A stretch of 22,544 nucleotides of DNA from an uncultured Phascolarctobacterium sp. (GTDB taxonomy: Bacteria > Bacillota > Negativicutes > Acidaminococcales > Acidaminococcaceae): positions 1 to 22,544 of the forward strand of contig NZ_CAJMEH010000029.1 in assembly GCF_905212365.1 (NCBI RefSeq), read 5' to 3'. A model generated the notes under the pieces. The model made no database searches and had not been told where the DNA came from. It saw only the letters and a program-made list of their open reading frames with translations. The position numbers were made by a program, and so were the translations under genes. Below, piece after piece: positions 15,084 to 22,469 of this stretch (position 1 is its first letter; each line of letters opens with the position of its first letter).

Positions 15084-15860
15084 ATGTCAGTGATTTTTTA
15101 TTTCAGCGGTACGGGCAACAGCCTGGACGCTGCCAAGCAGGCTGCCGCTGTGCTTCCGCAGTGCCGCTTGGAGCCGATGGCCGCGTATCTAGCGCATCCC
15201 TATCAGGTGGAAGACGAGATTGTGGGCATCGTCTGCCCGGTGTACTGCTTCGACCTGCCGCCGCTGGTGCAGAATTTTTTGCGGGCTTTACAGGCCGGGA
15301 CAGAGTATTGCTTTGGCATAGCGACTATGGGCGGCAACCAGGGACGGGCGCTGAAGCATTTGCAGGAGCTGTTGGCAGAGAAAAATATAACGCTGGATTA
15401 TGCTGCCGCCGTCGTGATGCCGGATAATTTCTTTATGGCTTCGCAAATGCACAACGATGCAACGCTCATCGCCGCTGATAAAGCGTTGGCGGAGATCGTA
15501 ACGCGGCTGCACGAGCGTAAGCGTGACGTAAGCCTTTGCCAAGAGCGCAGGCTGTGGAAATATTTTGGCGTTTCCTTGAGCTGGTGCTTCCTGCGCAATG
15601 TGCTGCGCGTGGGCAAGCTGCGGCTGCGTCCTCAGCGCTGCGTAGGCTGCGGCCTGTGCGCTAAGCTGTGTCCTGTGGGCAATATTACTATGGAAAAGCA
15701 GCGGCCTGTTTTCGGGGATAAATGCGCTTATTGCTTTGGCTGCCGTAATTGGTGTCCGCAGCATGCTATTCAGATGGGCGGCATGAAATCTAAGGCCAAT
15801 CTTAGCTATACTAATCCTAATATTAAAATAGAAGAATTATTGCATCAGGAGGTTAAATAA
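15084..15860 (+). CDS. EFR1-type ferredoxin: flavodoxin-like domain plus two [4Fe-4S] clusters
   Basis: The gene encodes 258 residues from ATG 15084, with AGGTGA about 6 bases upstream; a TTG at 15069 lies before the SD. The N-terminal FYFSGTGNS (residues 5-13) is the FMN phosphate loop of flavodoxin-like domains. The C-terminal third holds two [4Fe-4S] motifs: C186-x2-C189-x2-C192-x3-C196 (CVGCGLCAKLCP) and C214-x2-C217-x2-C220-x3-C224 (CAYCFGCRNWCP). This is the EFR1 family layout; such proteins are thought to shuttle electrons between flavin and ferredoxin centres. Its TAA overlaps the ATG of the first FAD-dehydrogenase gene (TAATG at 15858-15862). The pair is therefore translationally coupled, and this protein may accept that enzyme's electrons (inference). 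Confidence 0.9.
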   Translation: MSVIFYFSGTGNSLDAAKQAAAVLPQCRLEPMAAYLAHPYQVEDEIVGIVCPVYCFDLPPLVQNFLRALQAGTEYCFGIATMGGNQGRALKHLQELLAEKNITLDYAAAVVMPDNFFMASQMHNDATLIAADKALAEIVTRLHERKRDVSLCQERRLWKYFGVSLSWCFLRNVLRVGKLRLRPQRCVGCGLCAKLCPVGNITMEKQRPVFGDKCAYCFGCRNWCPQHAIQMGGMKSKANLSYTNPNIKIEELLHQEVK

Positions 15861-17266
15861 TGCAAGCATATAATCCTGTGAGCGAAGCAATGCTCGAAGA
15901 GCTGCGCGCCGCATTGGGCGCAGAAAATGTTATCACCGATCCCGAAAGGCTGGACGCCTACAAAACTGACGAGGAATATGACCCGCGCCGTTTCCGCGTG
16001 CCGGAGGCCGCAGTGCGTCCCGCAGATGCGCAGGAGGTGGCTGCGGTAGTGAAGCTGTGCAACAAGTACATGGTGCCTGTAACTGTGCGCAGCGGCGGCA
16101 CCAGTCTGGCTGATGGCGCGATTGCCGTTTGCGGCGGTATCATTCTGTTGATGGAGCGCATGAATAAAATTATTGAAATGAATACTGAAGGTATGTACTT
16201 AATTGCCGAGGCTGGCGTGCGCACCGTGGACATTCAAAAAATGGCTAATGAAGCGGGGTTCCTTTACGCTGGCGATCCCTGCAGCGCCGAATCCTGCATG
16301 ATTGGCGCTAACCTGGCGACTAATGCGGGCGGCAACAAGGCTGTGCGCTACGGTGTAACGCGCAATCAGGTTTACGGCTTTGAGATGGTTACGCCGGAGG
16401 GCGAAATCGTTGAGGTGGGCGCACGCTTGAAAAAATGCAGCACCGGCTACTGCATGGAGCAGCTGGTTATGGGCAGCGAGGGCACGCTGGGGATTATCAC
16501 AAAAGTAACACTCAAGCTGCAGCCTTTGCCGCCGTATCGTTTCGACGTGCTGGCTGTGTTCGAGGATCCGCATATGGCGCTGTCTCTGGTAGCGAAAATA
16601 AATAAGGCCGGCATCAATCCGACAAGTATCGAATATATGGATAATTCGTATGTGCGCGCCACTGCCGATTATATTGAATTTAAAGGCGCGCCGCATTATG
16701 AAACGGGCATTTACGTTATCATTACGGTGGAAACCTTTACGGAGGACGAGCTGGATACGAAAATGGAACAGCTCAGCGATTTGTGTGAGGAAGCGGGGGC
16801 TATCGACGTGCTGGAGGCTGACGACCGCATTTGGGCGATGCGTCGCAACTGTCAGGAGTCCATCAGCCTGGTGAGCAAGGTTTCCCTGACGGACGACGTA
16901 GTTGTGCCGGTGGATAAAATTGCGACGACGATAAAAGAGATTATGCATATCGGCTCCAAGTATCCTTTCCCTATTCCCGTAAAAATCAACGCGCATATTG
17001 GCGACGGCAATCTGCATATTGTTTTGTGCAAATGCGATATGAGCGATGAGGAGTGGGAAAGCAACGTGCATGCTTTCCACGAGGAGGTTTACGCTTATGC
17101 TTACGCGCAGGGCGGCCGTCTGGCGGGCGAGCACGGCATCGGTGCGAAGAAGCTGTCTTATATGGAAGAATTTACGCCTGCGGGCGAGCTTGAGCTGATG
17201 CGGAAAATTAAACGCGCATGGGATCCGAATAATATTTTGAATCCCGGCAAGATTTTTAACGCTTAA
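15860..17266 (+). CDS. FAD-binding 2-hydroxyacid dehydrogenase (GlcD/D-LDH family), copy 1
   Basis: The 468-residue flavoprotein belongs to the VAO/PCMH superfamily. The FAD_binding_4 domain (~40-180) shows VPVTVRSGGTSLADGA and YAGDPCSAESCMIGANLATN. GSEGTLGIIT follows the FAD fold. The C-terminal FAD-oxidase C domain carries HIGDGNLH (~378-385), GEHGIGAKK (~423) and WDPNNILNPGKIF. The family oxidises D-lactate, glycolate, D-2-hydroxyglutarate and similar acids; the substrate cannot be fixed from sequence. It has no cysteine-rich domain of its own and no etfAB beside it. It shares one base with the EFR1 gene and is followed after 45 bp by copy 2, roughly 70% identical by eye. AGGAGG before ATG 15860 lies inside the EFR1 coding end. 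Confidence 0.93.
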   Translation: MQAYNPVSEAMLEELRAALGAENVITDPERLDAYKTDEEYDPRRFRVPEAAVRPADAQEVAAVVKLCNKYMVPVTVRSGGTSLADGAIAVCGGIILLMERMNKIIEMNTEGMYLIAEAGVRTVDIQKMANEAGFLYAGDPCSAESCMIGANLATNAGGNKAVRYGVTRNQVYGFEMVTPEGEIVEVGARLKKCSTGYCMEQLVMGSEGTLGIITKVTLKLQPLPPYRFDVLAVFEDPHMALSLVAKINKAGINPTSIEYMDNSYVRATADYIEFKGAPHYETGIYVIITVETFTEDELDTKMEQLSDLCEEAGAIDVLEADDRIWAMRRNCQESISLVSKVSLTDDVVVPVDKIATTIKEIMHIGSKYPFPIPVKINAHIGDGNLHIVLCKCDMSDEEWESNVHAFHEEVYAYAYAQGGRLAGEHGIGAKKLSYMEEFTPAGELELMRKIKRAWDPNNILNPGKIFNA

Positions 17267-17311
17267 AACATTGCTCGCATCGTTTGATAAATTGAAATCG
17301 GGGGGAACTTT

Positions 17312-18712
17312 ATGGCGAAATATAATACTGTTTCCGAAGAATTTTTAGAGGAGCTGCGCGCCGTTGTGGGCGACGAGTATGTGCGTACCGATGCGGTTAC
17401 GCTGGATACCTATAAAACCGATGAGGAAAAGGACGAGCGCTGCTTTCATTTGCCGGACGTGGTAATTTCTCCCGCTGACGCGCAGGAAATTGCCGCCGTA
17501 GTAAAGCTGTGCAATAAATATTTGGTGCCGCTGACGGTGCGCGGCGGCGGCACGGGCATTACCGACGGCGCTATCGCTGTGTGCGGCGGCGTTGTGCTGC
17601 TCATGGAACGGCTCGATAAGATTATCGAGATTAATAAAGAAGGTATGTACCTGGTGGCGCAGGCCGGTGTGCGCACTATTGATATTCAAAAAGCCGCTAA
17701 CGAGCAGGGTTTCTTATACGCGGGCGACCCCTGCAGCGCCGAAAGCTGCCAGATTGGCGGCAATATGGCGACTAATGCCGGAGGCAATAAGGCCGTGCGC
17801 TACGGCGTAACGCGCAATCAGGTTTACGCGGTGCAAATCGTAACGCCGACGGGCGAAATTGTGGATTTGGGCGCGCCGCTGAAAAAGTGCAGCACAGGCT
17901 ACTGCATGGAGCAGCTGGTAATCGGCAGCGAAGGCACGCTGGGCATCATTACGCAGGTCACGCTGAAGCTGCAGCCCCTGCCGCCCTACCGCCTGGATTT
18001 GCTGGCAGTGTTTACCTACCCGGTGCAGGCTATGAGCGTGGTGCCGAAAATTATCAAGGCTGGCATCAATCCTACCAGCATTGAGTATATGGATAACGCC
18101 AATGTGCGCACTACGTCCCGCTTCCTGGAATTTTCCGGCGCGCCCCACGCCGACGAGGGCATTTACGTTATCGTGACGGTGGAAACCTTTAACGAGGACG
18201 AGCTGGATATGAAGATGGAGCAGCTGGACGCAATCTGCGAGGAATGCGGCGCTATCGACGTGCTGGAGGCCGACGACCGCATTTGGGCTATGCGCCGCAA
18301 CTGTTTGGAATCTGTAAGCCTTATAAGCAAGGTCTGCACTACGGACGACGTGGTGGTGCCCGTGGACAAAATGAGCGATATGGTGAAGTTCATTATCGAA
18401 ACGGTGAAGAAATATCCCTTCCCGCTGCGGATTAACGCACATATCGGCGACGGTAATCTGCATATCGTGCTGTGCAAGCTGGATTTAAGCGACGAGGAGT
18501 GGGAAAGCAATCTGCGCCGTTTTACGCAGGAGGTTTATACCTACGCTTACGCTCACGGCGGCCGTTTGGCGGGCGAGCACGGCATCGGCGCTAAAAAGCG
18601 CGAATTTCTGGAGGAATTTACTCCTGCCGGAGAGCTGGAGCTAATGCGTAAAATTAAGCGCGCCTGGGACCCCAATCTGATTTTGAATCCGGGCAAGGTG
18701 TTTAACGCCTGA
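17312..18712 (+). CDS. FAD-binding 2-hydroxyacid dehydrogenase (GlcD/D-LDH family), copy 2
   Basis: The 466-residue paralogue of copy 1 has the same domain order. It keeps YAGDPCSAESCQIGGNMATN, GYCMEQLVIGSEGTLGIIT, WAMRRNCLES, NAHIGDGNLHIVLC and GEHGIGAKK. The FAD loop differs: RGGGTGITDGA instead of RSGGTSLADGA. Long stretches match copy 1, especially the last 80 residues, which points to tandem duplication or gene conversion. It starts at ATG 17312, 45 bp after copy 1, with a GGGGGGA ribosome site, so it is probably in the same transcript. The substrate is probably a related 2-hydroxyacid; no further call is justified. Confidence 0.93.
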   Translation: MAKYNTVSEEFLEELRAVVGDEYVRTDAVTLDTYKTDEEKDERCFHLPDVVISPADAQEIAAVVKLCNKYLVPLTVRGGGTGITDGAIAVCGGVVLLMERLDKIIEINKEGMYLVAQAGVRTIDIQKAANEQGFLYAGDPCSAESCQIGGNMATNAGGNKAVRYGVTRNQVYAVQIVTPTGEIVDLGAPLKKCSTGYCMEQLVIGSEGTLGIITQVTLKLQPLPPYRLDLLAVFTYPVQAMSVVPKIIKAGINPTSIEYMDNANVRTTSRFLEFSGAPHADEGIYVIVTVETFNEDELDMKMEQLDAICEECGAIDVLEADDRIWAMRRNCLESVSLISKVCTTDDVVVPVDKMSDMVKFIIETVKKYPFPLRINAHIGDGNLHIVLCKLDLSDEEWESNLRRFTQEVYTYAYAHGGRLAGEHGIGAKKREFLEEFTPAGELELMRKIKRAWDPNLILNPGKVFNA

Positions 18713-18798
18713 CGGAAGGTTTATGTGCGGCGCGGAACTGCGGGCCGTGATAATATAAAGTAGCACAGTAGTATAGAAGTAAAGGAGCATTTTGATTT

Positions 18799-20196
18799 AT
18801 GGCTAAGTATAATCCCGTAACAAAAGAAGTTTTGGAGGCTTTGCGCGCCGCTGTAGGCGCAGAATACGTTAAGACCGATGCGGAAACGCTGGAGCGTTAT
18901 AAAACCGACGAGGAGCCGGACCCGCATTACCACCATTTGCCGGAAGCAGTAGTGCTGCCGGGAAGTACGGAAGAGGTTGCAGCTATTATGAAGCTGGCCA
19001 ATAAATTTTTAGTTCCGGTAACGCCGCGCAGCGCCGGAACCAGCGTATCCTGCGGCGCTATCGCCGTATGCGGCGGCATTGTACTGCTGATGGAGCGCAT
19101 GGATAAGATTATCGAAATGAACGCCGACGCTATGTATATGGTAGTGGAGGCCGGCGCGCGCACCGTAGAGATTCAGCAAATGGCTAACGAAGCAGGTTTG
19201 CTGTATGCAGGCGACCCCTGCAGCGCCGACAGCTGCTTAATCGGCGGCAATATTGCTACCAATGCAGGCGGCAATAAGGCCGTGCGTTACGGCACTACGC
19301 GCCATCAGGTTTATTCTGTAGAAGTGGTTACGCCGACGGGCGAGATTGTGGAGCTGGGCAGCCGTCTGAAAAAATGCAGCACCGGCTACTGCCTGGAGCA
19401 GCTCATTATGGGCAGCGAGGGGACGCTGGGCATTATTACCAAGGCTACGCTAAAGCTGCTGCCGCTGTGTCCTTACCGTTTGGATATTCTGGCTGTGTTT
19501 ACCGACGTGGCCAAGGCCGTGGATTTGGTGCCTAATTTGATTAAGGCCGGGTTGAACCCCACCAGCGTGGAATTTATGGATAACGGCTTCGTGCGCGCGG
19601 CCAGCGATTACGCCGAGCTGCGCCTGCCCCATTATGAGGACGGCAGCTACGTTATCGTGACGGTAGAAACCTTTAACGAGGACGAGCTGGATATGAAGAT
19701 GGAGCAGCTGGACGAAATCTGCACTGCCTGCGGCGCTACCGACGTGGTAGAGGCCGACGAGCGCGTGTGGAAGGTACGCCGCAGCTGTCTGGAAGGTTCC
19801 AAGGCTTTGAGCAAGGTTTCCACCTCTGACGATTTGGTGGTGCCGGTGGATAAAATTGCCGACTGTCTGAACCATTTGATGGAGGTCTCCCAGCAATATT
19901 CTTTCAAATGTATGTGCCTGGCTCACGCAGGCGACGGCAATCTGCATTTCAATATCCTGAAAATGGATTTGAGCGATGAGGAATGGGAAAAGCAGGTCAA
20001 CGAATTCCACAGCATTTGCTACGCTTACGTTTACAGCCTTGGCGGCCGTTTATCCGGCGAGCATGGCATCGGCGCTAAAAAGATTGCGGCGCTGGAAAAA
20101 TACTGCAACCCTGTGGAAATGTCCATTATGAAAACTATTAAAAAGGCTATGGACCCCAATAATATACTGAATCCCGGCAAGCTGCTGAACGCTTAA
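18799..20196 (+). CDS. FAD-binding 2-hydroxyacid dehydrogenase (GlcD/D-LDH family), copy 3, divergent
   Basis: The 465-residue third paralogue is clearly more divergent (about 60% identical to the others by eye). FAD-domain motifs are kept (RSAGTSVSCGAIAVCGG, YAGDPCSADSCLIGGNIATN). The substrate-side segments differ: WKVRRSCLEGSKALS replaces WAMRRNC.ES, and LAHAGDGNLHFNIL replaces NAHIGDGNLHIVLC. It is thus closer to the usual (G/A)HxGDGNLHxN pattern. Different substrate use is plausible. AAAGGAGC (18780s) precedes ATG 18799. The gap to copy 2 is 86 bp and contains an AT-rich TGATAATATAAAG but no clear -35, so it may be read from the upstream promoter. A strong terminator follows. Confidence 0.93.
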   Translation: MAKYNPVTKEVLEALRAAVGAEYVKTDAETLERYKTDEEPDPHYHHLPEAVVLPGSTEEVAAIMKLANKFLVPVTPRSAGTSVSCGAIAVCGGIVLLMERMDKIIEMNADAMYMVVEAGARTVEIQQMANEAGLLYAGDPCSADSCLIGGNIATNAGGNKAVRYGTTRHQVYSVEVVTPTGEIVELGSRLKKCSTGYCLEQLIMGSEGTLGIITKATLKLLPLCPYRLDILAVFTDVAKAVDLVPNLIKAGLNPTSVEFMDNGFVRAASDYAELRLPHYEDGSYVIVTVETFNEDELDMKMEQLDEICTACGATDVVEADERVWKVRRSCLEGSKALSKVSTSDDLVVPVDKIADCLNHLMEVSQQYSFKCMCLAHAGDGNLHFNILKMDLSDEEWEKQVNEFHSICYAYVYSLGGRLSGEHGIGAKKIAALEKYCNPVEMSIMKTIKKAMDPNNILNPGKLLNA

Positions 20197-20214
20197 AGCA
20201 ACAGGCTTGCTCTG

Positions 20215-20248
20215 ACGGCGCGCTTTGGCAGCAAGGCGCGCCGTTTTT
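20215..20248 (+). terminator. Terminator of the FAD-dehydrogenase operon
   Basis: A perfect 9-bp GC stem (ACGGCGCGC 20215-20223 with GCGCGCCGT 20236-20244) is followed by TTTTT. Confidence 0.88.
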
Positions 20249-20289
20249 ATGCTTGCATAAAGTATAAAGACTTTCTAGCAATTATTTTT

Positions 20290-20316
20290 GCAGAGGCATA
20301 CTATATTTTCCTCTGC
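20290..20316. other. Unexplained hairpin in the 20249-20467 intergenic region
   Basis: The 7-bp perfect stem GCAGAGG/CCTCTGC has a 13-base AT loop. It has no T-run on the plus strand and only A's on the other, so it is not a plain terminator. The 270-bp gap holds otherwise only the operon terminator and the XRE promoter. Confidence 0.4.
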
Positions 20317-20371
20317 TTGCGTTTCAATAGGATATCTTTAAAAAAATTATCGCATCAGGTAGATACAAGGC

Positions 20372-20400
20372 TTGTTTATGACAGAAAGAAGTGTTATAAT
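20372..20400 (+). promoter_or_regulatory. Promoter of the XRE regulator gene
   Basis: TTGTTT (20372-20377), a 17-base spacer and TATAAT (20395-20400). It lies about 70 bases before the start codon. Confidence 0.65.
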
Positions 20401-20467
20401 GCTAACAGGTATTTACATAACGTCAGAAAATATTATTATATATAAATTAAGGAAAGGGTGTATGTGA

Positions 20468-20773
20468 ATGACAGAGGATTACAATAAGCTCATAGGTACT
20501 CGCGTAAAAATGCTGCGCGTCACCAAAAATATTTCTCAGACGGAGTTGGCCAAGCAAATTGGCGTTACTCAAACTCATTTAAGCAATATTGAAAACGGCC
20601 GCGCCGGTTTGACAATTCCCAACCTGATTAAGCTGCGTGAAGCGCTGGCCTGCACTATCAGCAGCTTTTTCGTGGATATTGAGGGAGCAGTTGAGGAGCC
20701 TAAGAAGGAAGAGGTTACTTTGGCCGATTTGACTGAGCTGCTGCTGCTGCTGAAAAAGAATAAAGGTAATTGA
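20468..20773 (+). CDS. XRE-family helix-turn-helix transcriptional regulator
   Basis: The gene encodes 101 residues. Residues ~8-64 are a canonical Cro/C1 HTH: LIGTRVKMLRVTKNISQTELAKQIGVTQTHLSNIENGRAGLTIPNL, with the Q-T-E-L-A turn and the S-N-I-E-N-G recognition end. A charged linker (VEEPKKEEVT) and a Leu-rich C-terminal helix (ADLTELLLLLKK) that may dimerise follow. AAGGAAAGGG lies about 9 bases before ATG 20468. It is transcribed alone, with its own promoter and terminator. Target unknown; the nearby 16-bp palindrome before the Usp gene is a candidate. There is no cI-like protease domain, metal site or toxin partner. Confidence 0.92.
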   Translation: MTEDYNKLIGTRVKMLRVTKNISQTELAKQIGVTQTHLSNIENGRAGLTIPNLIKLREALACTISSFFVDIEGAVEEPKKEEVTLADLTELLLLLKKNKGN

Positions 20774-20789
20774 TAAGCTGTTGCTTTTT

Positions 20790-20818
20790 GCAGGGACCAT
20801 TGCGGCCCCTGCTTTTTT
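20790..20818 (+). terminator. Terminator of the XRE gene
   Basis: The stem GCAGGGACC/GGCCCCTGC (one A-C mismatch) has loop ATTGC and is followed by six T's (20813-20818). Confidence 0.8.
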
Positions 20819-20821
20819 GTA

Positions 20822-20837
20822 GTAAATTATAATTTAC
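20822..20837. promoter_or_regulatory. 16-bp perfect palindrome, candidate operator upstream of Usp
   Basis: GTAAATTATAATTTAC is its own reverse complement and includes a TATAAT. It lies between the XRE terminator and the Usp start (70 bp downstream). It is a plausible operator; no binding protein can be named. Confidence 0.45.
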
Positions 20838-20906
20838 GGCGGCAGGAATTTTACGTTTTATGGCGAAATTTATCTATTATATATTTCTATTTAAAGGAGC
20901 AGATAA

Positions 20907-21752
20907 ATGAGTACATTCACCAAGGTCCTGCTGGCCACGGATCTGTCCCCGCAGGCCGATAAGCTGACTGAGTGTCTGTTTAGCTTGTGCCCCGATACGG
21001 AAACAGAAGTGGTTTTGGCGCACGTATTTGAAGATGACGACGACGCCGACCCCGACGGTAGCAGCTATAAAAAAGCGCGCAGCCGTCTGGAAGGGTATAA
21101 AAACGATATAGAGCAAGCAGGCTATGAAGATATTTCCATCGTTATGCCGTCCGGTGAAACAGCTCCGGCTTTGGCTGCCTTGGCCGAAGAATGCGAAGCC
21201 GATTTGCTGTTAGTTGCTTCGCACCGCAAGGGCTTTTTTAAACGCGCGCTGATGGGCAGCACGACCTATGAGCTGGCCAGAGCGGCTAATCTTCCGTTGC
21301 TGATAAATAAGGACGAGGAGGACGAGACGACCGGCAATTTGTTGGAAACGGTGCTGCTGCCTACGGATTTTTCGCGTAAATCACTTGAGGGGCTGAATAT
21401 TATCCGCAGCCTGCGCGAATTTGTGGGTAAGGTGATTTTTGTTCACGTTATCGAGCATAGCCGCAGTAAGCGGGATTATAAAGAAAAGTACGGCAGCGCT
21501 ATGCTCTTTTTGCAGGAGCTGGTGGACGAGATGAAAATTTTCGGCATCGACGCCGATTACCGTATCGCCCATGGCGTGGCTTCTAAAAAAATAGCGGCTA
21601 TCTGCGAGCGCGATAACGTCAGCCTGATTATGCTGGCGAAAACCGGCGCCGATATGACCAGCGGCGACGATTTAGGCAGCACGTCGGAAAACGTGGTGCT
21701 TAATGCGGATTGCGCGGTCATGCTCTTACCTGCTGAGGATAACGACGATTGA
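20907..21752 (+). CDS. Tandem-domain universal stress protein (UspA family)
   Basis: The gene encodes 281 residues in two Usp folds (about 1-140 and 145-281). Domain 1 begins FTKVLLATDLSPQADK and ends with SHRKGFFKRALMGSTTYELARAANLPLLI, close to the G-x2-G-x9-G(S/T) ATP-binding signature. Domain 2 begins LLETVLLPTDFSRKSLEGL and ends with LAKTGADMTSGDDLGSTSENVVLNADCAVMLLP, where the ATP loop is altered. Such proteins bind ATP or AMP and help survival under starvation or stress; the target is unknown. AAAGGAG precedes ATG 20907 with normal spacing. It stands alone between two terminators, with a perfect palindrome 70 bp upstream. Confidence 0.92.
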   Translation: MSTFTKVLLATDLSPQADKLTECLFSLCPDTETEVVLAHVFEDDDDADPDGSSYKKARSRLEGYKNDIEQAGYEDISIVMPSGETAPALAALAEECEADLLLVASHRKGFFKRALMGSTTYELARAANLPLLINKDEEDETTGNLLETVLLPTDFSRKSLEGLNIIRSLREFVGKVIFVHVIEHSRSKRDYKEKYGSAMLFLQELVDEMKIFGIDADYRIAHGVASKKIAAICERDNVSLIMLAKTGADMTSGDDLGSTSENVVLNADCAVMLLPAEDNDD

Positions 21753-21796
21753 CAGAGCGCGGTGAAGTTGTTGTATTAAAGTAAATACAGCTCATT

Positions 21797-21829
21797 AAAA
21801 AGCGGCGTCCGTAAGGGCAGCCGCTTTTT
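21797..21829 (+). terminator. Terminator after the Usp gene
   Basis: A perfect 10-bp stem (AAAAAGCGGC with GCCGCTTTTT) surrounds a 13-base loop. A-rich and T-rich sides make it usable in both directions. Confidence 0.88.
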
Positions 21830-21896
21830 AGTCTTACTGCCGCTTCCTGCACTGAATATCTGGCAGGTAAAATATAAAATTTTTTACAGAAAGTTA

Positions 21897-21925
21897 TTGA
21901 CTTTAACGCTTAAAGTCAGTATAAT
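21897..21925 (+). promoter_or_regulatory. Promoter of the tRNA-Ser/SRP RNA unit
   Basis: TTGACT (21897-21902), a 17-base spacer and TATAAT (21920-21925), near consensus as for stable-RNA genes. The perfect inverted repeat GACTTTAA-CGC-TTAAAGTC (21899-21917) overlaps the -35 and spacer. Confidence 0.8.
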
Positions 21926-21996
21926 AATATACGCAGTTGTGCTACTGTGTGCGCCGTCAAAGGTGCGAATTGAAAATGGTTTAAGTTTTCAACCTT

Positions 21997-22086
21997 GGAG
22001 AGATGACCGAGTGGTTGAAGGTGCACGCCTGGAAAGCGTGTGTACGGGATACCGTACCGAGGGTTCGAATCCCTCTCTCTCCGCCA
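21997..22086 (+). tRNA. tRNA-Ser (anticodon GGA)
   Basis: The 90-base gene includes an encoded CCA. The acceptor GGAGAGA pairs with TCTCTCC and the discriminator is G. The anticodon stem CACGC/GCGTG holds loop CTGGAAA with anticodon GGA (22031-22033), reading UCC/UCU serine codons. A long variable arm (GTACGGGATACCGTAC) and T-arm GAGGG-TTCGAAT-CCCTC are typical of class II serine tRNAs. It precedes the SRP RNA gene, a common Firmicute order. Its ~70-base leader has a small hairpin (TTGAAAA/TTTTCAA). Confidence 0.97.
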
Positions 22087-22093
22087 TAAAATC

Positions 22094-22115
22094 GGCCGCC
22101 AATAGCGGTTTTTTT
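22094..22115 (+). terminator. Short terminator-like hairpin between tRNA-Ser and SRP RNA
   Basis: The short stem GGCCGC/GCGGTT (two G-T pairs) with loop CAATA is followed by seven T's (22109-22115). It is weak, so readthrough into the SRP RNA is likely. Confidence 0.5.
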
Positions 22116-22121
22116 ATTGCT

Positions 22122-22254
22122 TCTCTGTGGGACCGTAAATTCGGGTCCTGCGCAATGGGAGCCTGTGAACCAGGTCAGGTCCGGAAGGAAGCAGCCTTAA
22201 GCGGATACTTTCATGTGCCGCGGGGGCGCCCGGATTTGCGGCCCTACAGGGAAG
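22122..22254 (+). ncRNA. ffs: Signal recognition particle RNA (4.5S/SRP)
   Basis: The conserved domain IV hairpin is present: ACCAGGTCAGGTCCGGAAGG (22169-22188) followed by AAGCAGCC, with the GGAA tetraloop and the symmetric/asymmetric loops that bind Ffh. The flanking arms CTCTGTGGGACCGTAAATTC and GGATTTGCGGCCCTACAGGG are complementary with few mismatches. They give one long rod of ~130 bases, close to the short type without an Alu domain. The ends are set by pairing and are approximate. The RNA works with Ffh and FtsY in co-translational membrane targeting. Confidence 0.93.
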
Positions 22255-22260
22255 TAAGCA

Positions 22261-22288
22261 GCGCCGAGCGAAAGCTCGGCGCTTTTTT
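22261..22288 (+). terminator. Terminator of SRP RNA
   Basis: A perfect 9-bp stem GCGCCGAGC/GCTCGGCGC with a GAAA tetraloop is followed by six T's. Confidence 0.93.
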
Positions 22289-22346
22289 GCGTTTATAAGG
22301 GATTTGCACATGGACTGCTAAAGTGGGGTAGAACTGAGGGCAAGAG

Positions 22347-22364
22347 CGGGCGCGGAAGCGCCCG
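22347..22364. other. GGAA-capped hairpin in the 22290-22440 gap
   Basis: The perfect 7-bp stem CGGGCGC/GCGCCCG has loop GGAA and sits between SRP RNA and the outward promoter. No T-run follows. No ORF with a ribosome site is seen here on either strand. It may belong to an RNA or be a leftover; I cannot name it. Confidence 0.4.
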
Positions 22365-22441
22365 GTTAAAGCTGGTGTCTGATTAGAACGCAACCTACAT
22401 AAATTTTACTAATTTTCGCGATAAGTCTGACTAATTTACTC

Positions 22442-22469
22442 TTGCCGGGGGGGACAAGTGTGGTATAAT
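22442..22469 (+). promoter_or_regulatory. Promoter reading out of the right edge
   Basis: TTGCCG (22442-22447), a 16-base G-rich spacer and TATAAT (22464-22469) with an extended TGG. Transcription would start near 22476 and run past the window edge. The ~70 bases seen are non-coding; dnaX is often next in this order in Firmicutes (inference). Confidence 0.6.

Noticed and set aside
16199..17134. 311-codon minus-strand ORF inside FAD-dehydrogenase copy 1
   Set aside because: Antisense shadow; a similar shadow recurs in copies 2 and 3 simply because the genes are paralogous.
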